The position numbers were made by a program, and so were the translations under genes. This document shows positions 61,577 through 64,000 of a DNA stretch of 64,000 nucleotides, one piece after another. The notes below the pieces were generated by a model that made no database searches, was not told where the DNA came from, and worked only from the letters and a program-made list of their open reading frames with translations. Origin of the DNA: Tubiluchus corallicola (taxonomy: Eukaryota; Priapulida; Priapulimorpha; Priapulimorphida; Tubiluchidae); contig JAQGDQ010000262.1 of assembly GCA_030141605.1 (NCBI GenBank), positions 108,501-172,500 on the forward strand, in the 5' to 3' direction. Every line of letters begins with the position of its first letter. The stretch's first letter is position 1.

Positions 61577-63120
61577 TAGAAAGGTTATTCCTTGCCTTTG
61601 ATCTTGTAAGACATTACCTAGTGTTTTGCTGTATTAGTCTTATCTAAAACAATTGACTTTATCAGGGTTTTCATTTTTACGCCATGTCATGCACGATTGC
61701 CATTATTGCCTGTTGTTTAAACTGTAGTAGACTTTAGCTAGGCCTACCATTTGGAATTGGCTGCATCATTATGATACTCAGGAACATCTAAATTTGTGAA
61801 AGTCATGTTTGAGGTTGTAGTTGAACACTTTGTAGAAAAAGAATAAAACACTAAACTACATATCTGCACAAAACTGAAAGGAGTTTATTAGACTACACAC
61901 ACATATGTAGAATGACTGCTACACTGAACACTGAGGACAAGAGTGTCCTGCACTGATCACCGAGAGTGAGACAGTAACTTGATTAGCACGACTGCTGCAC
62001 TGCACTGAGAGTGTGAGTCACATGAGTAGCACGACTGCACTGCACTGAGAGTGTGACAGTTAGACAGTGACTAGAAGTAGAATCCAGTCAGTATATATAG
62101 GTATAGGTAATTGTGCAAACTTGGCTTCACAAAAACAATTACTGTAAAATGGGGAGAGATCCAGTGAGTATGCATATTCACTGGACCGTACAATTATACT
62201 AGGGGTGAGTTTAGCTAGTAAAATGTAAAGGGATTAGTTAATAGATGGCAGCACCTAAAAATATACAGTTACAATTTCCACATCATTCGAAATCTGCATG
62301 TCAGATTAGGGGTCAAGTAATAAAAAAGACAGTAGCAGGCCTGTTTTGTACTTGAAGTTTATGCCTTCTGTTACCTTGAACTTTCTTTTACCGGTTCATT
62401 TCCGCCATTCCTGATAACTTTGAAGCCCATATTGGCATGAAGCCATGTATAATGATGCCTGACGTATAATCGTTATCAGTTGGATGAAGATTGTGATGGG
62501 ATACTTGGGCAACTCCCAGTGTGTTCCACTAAGCAGGAACGATAGAGCTGCTTGATGAGAATCTGACAGCCAGACGTGCACGTGGTTATTTCCACAGCGT
62601 GAAATTACTCGGTAATTTACTTGCTTCGATGAACATCGATTTAGCAGAGCGTCGAAGAGAGAGATTCACTTTGTCATTGAAAGAGGATTCTCATCCAGGT
62701 TGACAGGGTTTCAATGCTCGATTCTGCCTTGAGAAGTTTATTTCAATTATTGTATCTTCCTGGATTCTTCCACTAGTTCCCGGTTTTCGAGCGTCAGTTC
62801 AAAGTTTCTACACTGCCATCTTTCACTTCCCACTTTTCTGGGTTCCTTGATTTCAATCACAGTTTTCATAACTCGTTTTCACTGAATTTCTTGGTGGTTT
62901 TCGCTTTTGACTTTCATTGAATTTATTTGTTCAGCTCCATATAATGGCTTCCCTTGGATTCGCTGCTTCTGCTTCCTGAATTCTGTTGAATCCATTCACT
63001 GGAGTCCACTTATTCGTGGGATTCATTCACTGCTGTCCATTTGCTGCTGTGTTTGAATTCAGTCATCAATTTGTTGACTTCCACTTTCTGTATTCTGATC
63101 ACTTTTTTGCACCTTTTGTC
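61577..63120. other. 3' region, no exon recognised
   Basis: A direct repeat of about 30 bp (tagcacgactg..gcactgcactgagagtgtga) at 61984-62016 and 62025-62054. A 61-codon minus-strand frame at 62396-62581 has no motif. It is presumably intron of the NETO-like gene if that gene continues. Confidence 0.4.
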
Positions 63121-63960
63121 TTGTTTTAACTGACTTCCACTTTCTGGCTTCCACTTCCTGCCTTCCATTCACTGGTTTCCACTTTCTGGCTTCCACTCAC
63201 TGACTTCCACTTCCTGCCTTCCACTCACTGACTTCCACTTTCTGTCTTCCATTCACTGGCTTCCACTTCCTGGCTTCCATTCACTGGCTTCCACTTTCTG
63301 TCTTCCATTCACTGACTTCCACTTTCTGTCTTCCATTCACTGGCTTCCACTTTCTGTCTTCCATTCACTGACTTCCACTTTCTGTCTTCCATTCACTGGC
63401 TTCCACTTTCTGCCTTCCATTCACTGGCTTCCACTTCCTGCCTTCCATTCACTGGCTTCCACTTCCTGCCTTCCATTCACTGACTTCCACTTCCTGCCTT
63501 CCATTCACTGACTTCCACTTCCTGCCTTCCATTCACTGACTTCCACTTTCTGTCTTCCATTCACTGGCTTCCACTTCCTGCCTTCCATTCACTGCCTTCC
63601 ACTTTCTGTCTTCCATTCACTGACTTCCACTTTCTGGCTTCCATTCACTGCCTTCCACTTTCTGCCTTCCATTCACTGCCTTTCACTTTCTGCCTTCCAT
63701 TCACTGCCTTTCACTTTCTGTCTTCCATTCACTGCCTTCCACTTTCTGGCTTCCATTCACTGGCTTCTACTTTCTGCTTCCAAATACTAGATTCTACTTT
63801 CTGTTTCACACTCACTGGCTTAAATATTTTGCTCTCCACTTACTGGCTTGCACTATCTGTATGCTATTCAATGGCTTCATCTGTCTGTCTTCCACTCACT
63901 GGCTTCCACTTTCTGTCTTCCACTTACTGTCTTCCATTCACTGTTTCGTTTTCTGCCTTC
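63121..63960. repeat. 28-bp minisatellite, about 29 copies
   Basis: Unit ttccactttctgtcttccat plus tcactggc, each built from two similar 14-mers (ttccactttctgtc and ttccattcactggc). It degenerates toward both ends, starting with looser forms near 62930. Confidence 0.95.
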
Positions 63961-64000
63961 CCTTTACTTCGTTAACTGAATTTGGCTATGGCATATAGGA

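Overview
This is AT-rich eukaryotic DNA from an invertebrate animal. The basis is spliced genes with GT-AG introns, metazoan gene families (VIRMA, IRAK-type death-domain kinase, NETO-like CUB protein), and many non-LTR retrotransposon scraps, MITEs, one tRNA-derived SINE and long micro/minisatellites. I cannot fix the phylum. A marine lophotrochozoan or similar animal is a guess. No rRNA, intact tRNA gene, CRISPR array or operon was seen.

Layout. (1) 41-15697, + strand: the last nine visible coding exons of the m6A-writer subunit virilizer/VIRMA, all joined in phase and ending in the Arg/Gly-rich tail. Its introns are full of transposon remnants, minisatellites and four MITEs, plus a decayed duplicate of one VIRMA exon. 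(2) 17427-19280, - strand, tail-to-tail with VIRMA: an uninterrupted 617-codon IRAK1-like gene (death domain, linker, kinase) whose catalytic HRD/HGD Asp is Asn. (3) 20.9-42.4 kb: a duplication zone. Three further - strand copies of the IRAK-like death domain, all without kinase domain, lie at 23.9, 26.7 and 40.2-40.9 kb in shared flanking blocks, one of which carries a copy of the VIRMA 3' end. Between them sit a Ty3 RT scrap, a broken 2.6-kb LINE, a second LINE 3' end, a SINE and a probable solo LTR. (4) 45120-60246, + strand: the 5' part of a secreted or membrane two-CUB gene resembling NETO, with signal peptide, CUB1 and CUB2. It runs on past the window. Its introns hold 1.3 kb of (CCCATA/CCCTTA)n, 51-bp and 44-bp minisatellites, long microsatellites and a pogo-type MITE. 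(5) 60.2-64 kb: no exon seen; a possible LTR, a small TA-flanked MITE and a 28-bp minisatellite.

The genes belong to separate processes: RNA methylation, Toll/IL-1-type innate signalling, and synaptic receptor-auxiliary/CUB proteins. I see no co-regulated system. The most notable feature is the IRAK-like locus: one apparently catalytically altered kinase plus several death-domain-only derivatives whose truncation points coincide with a local repeat. All calls come from reading the sequence and recalling family signatures; no search was run.
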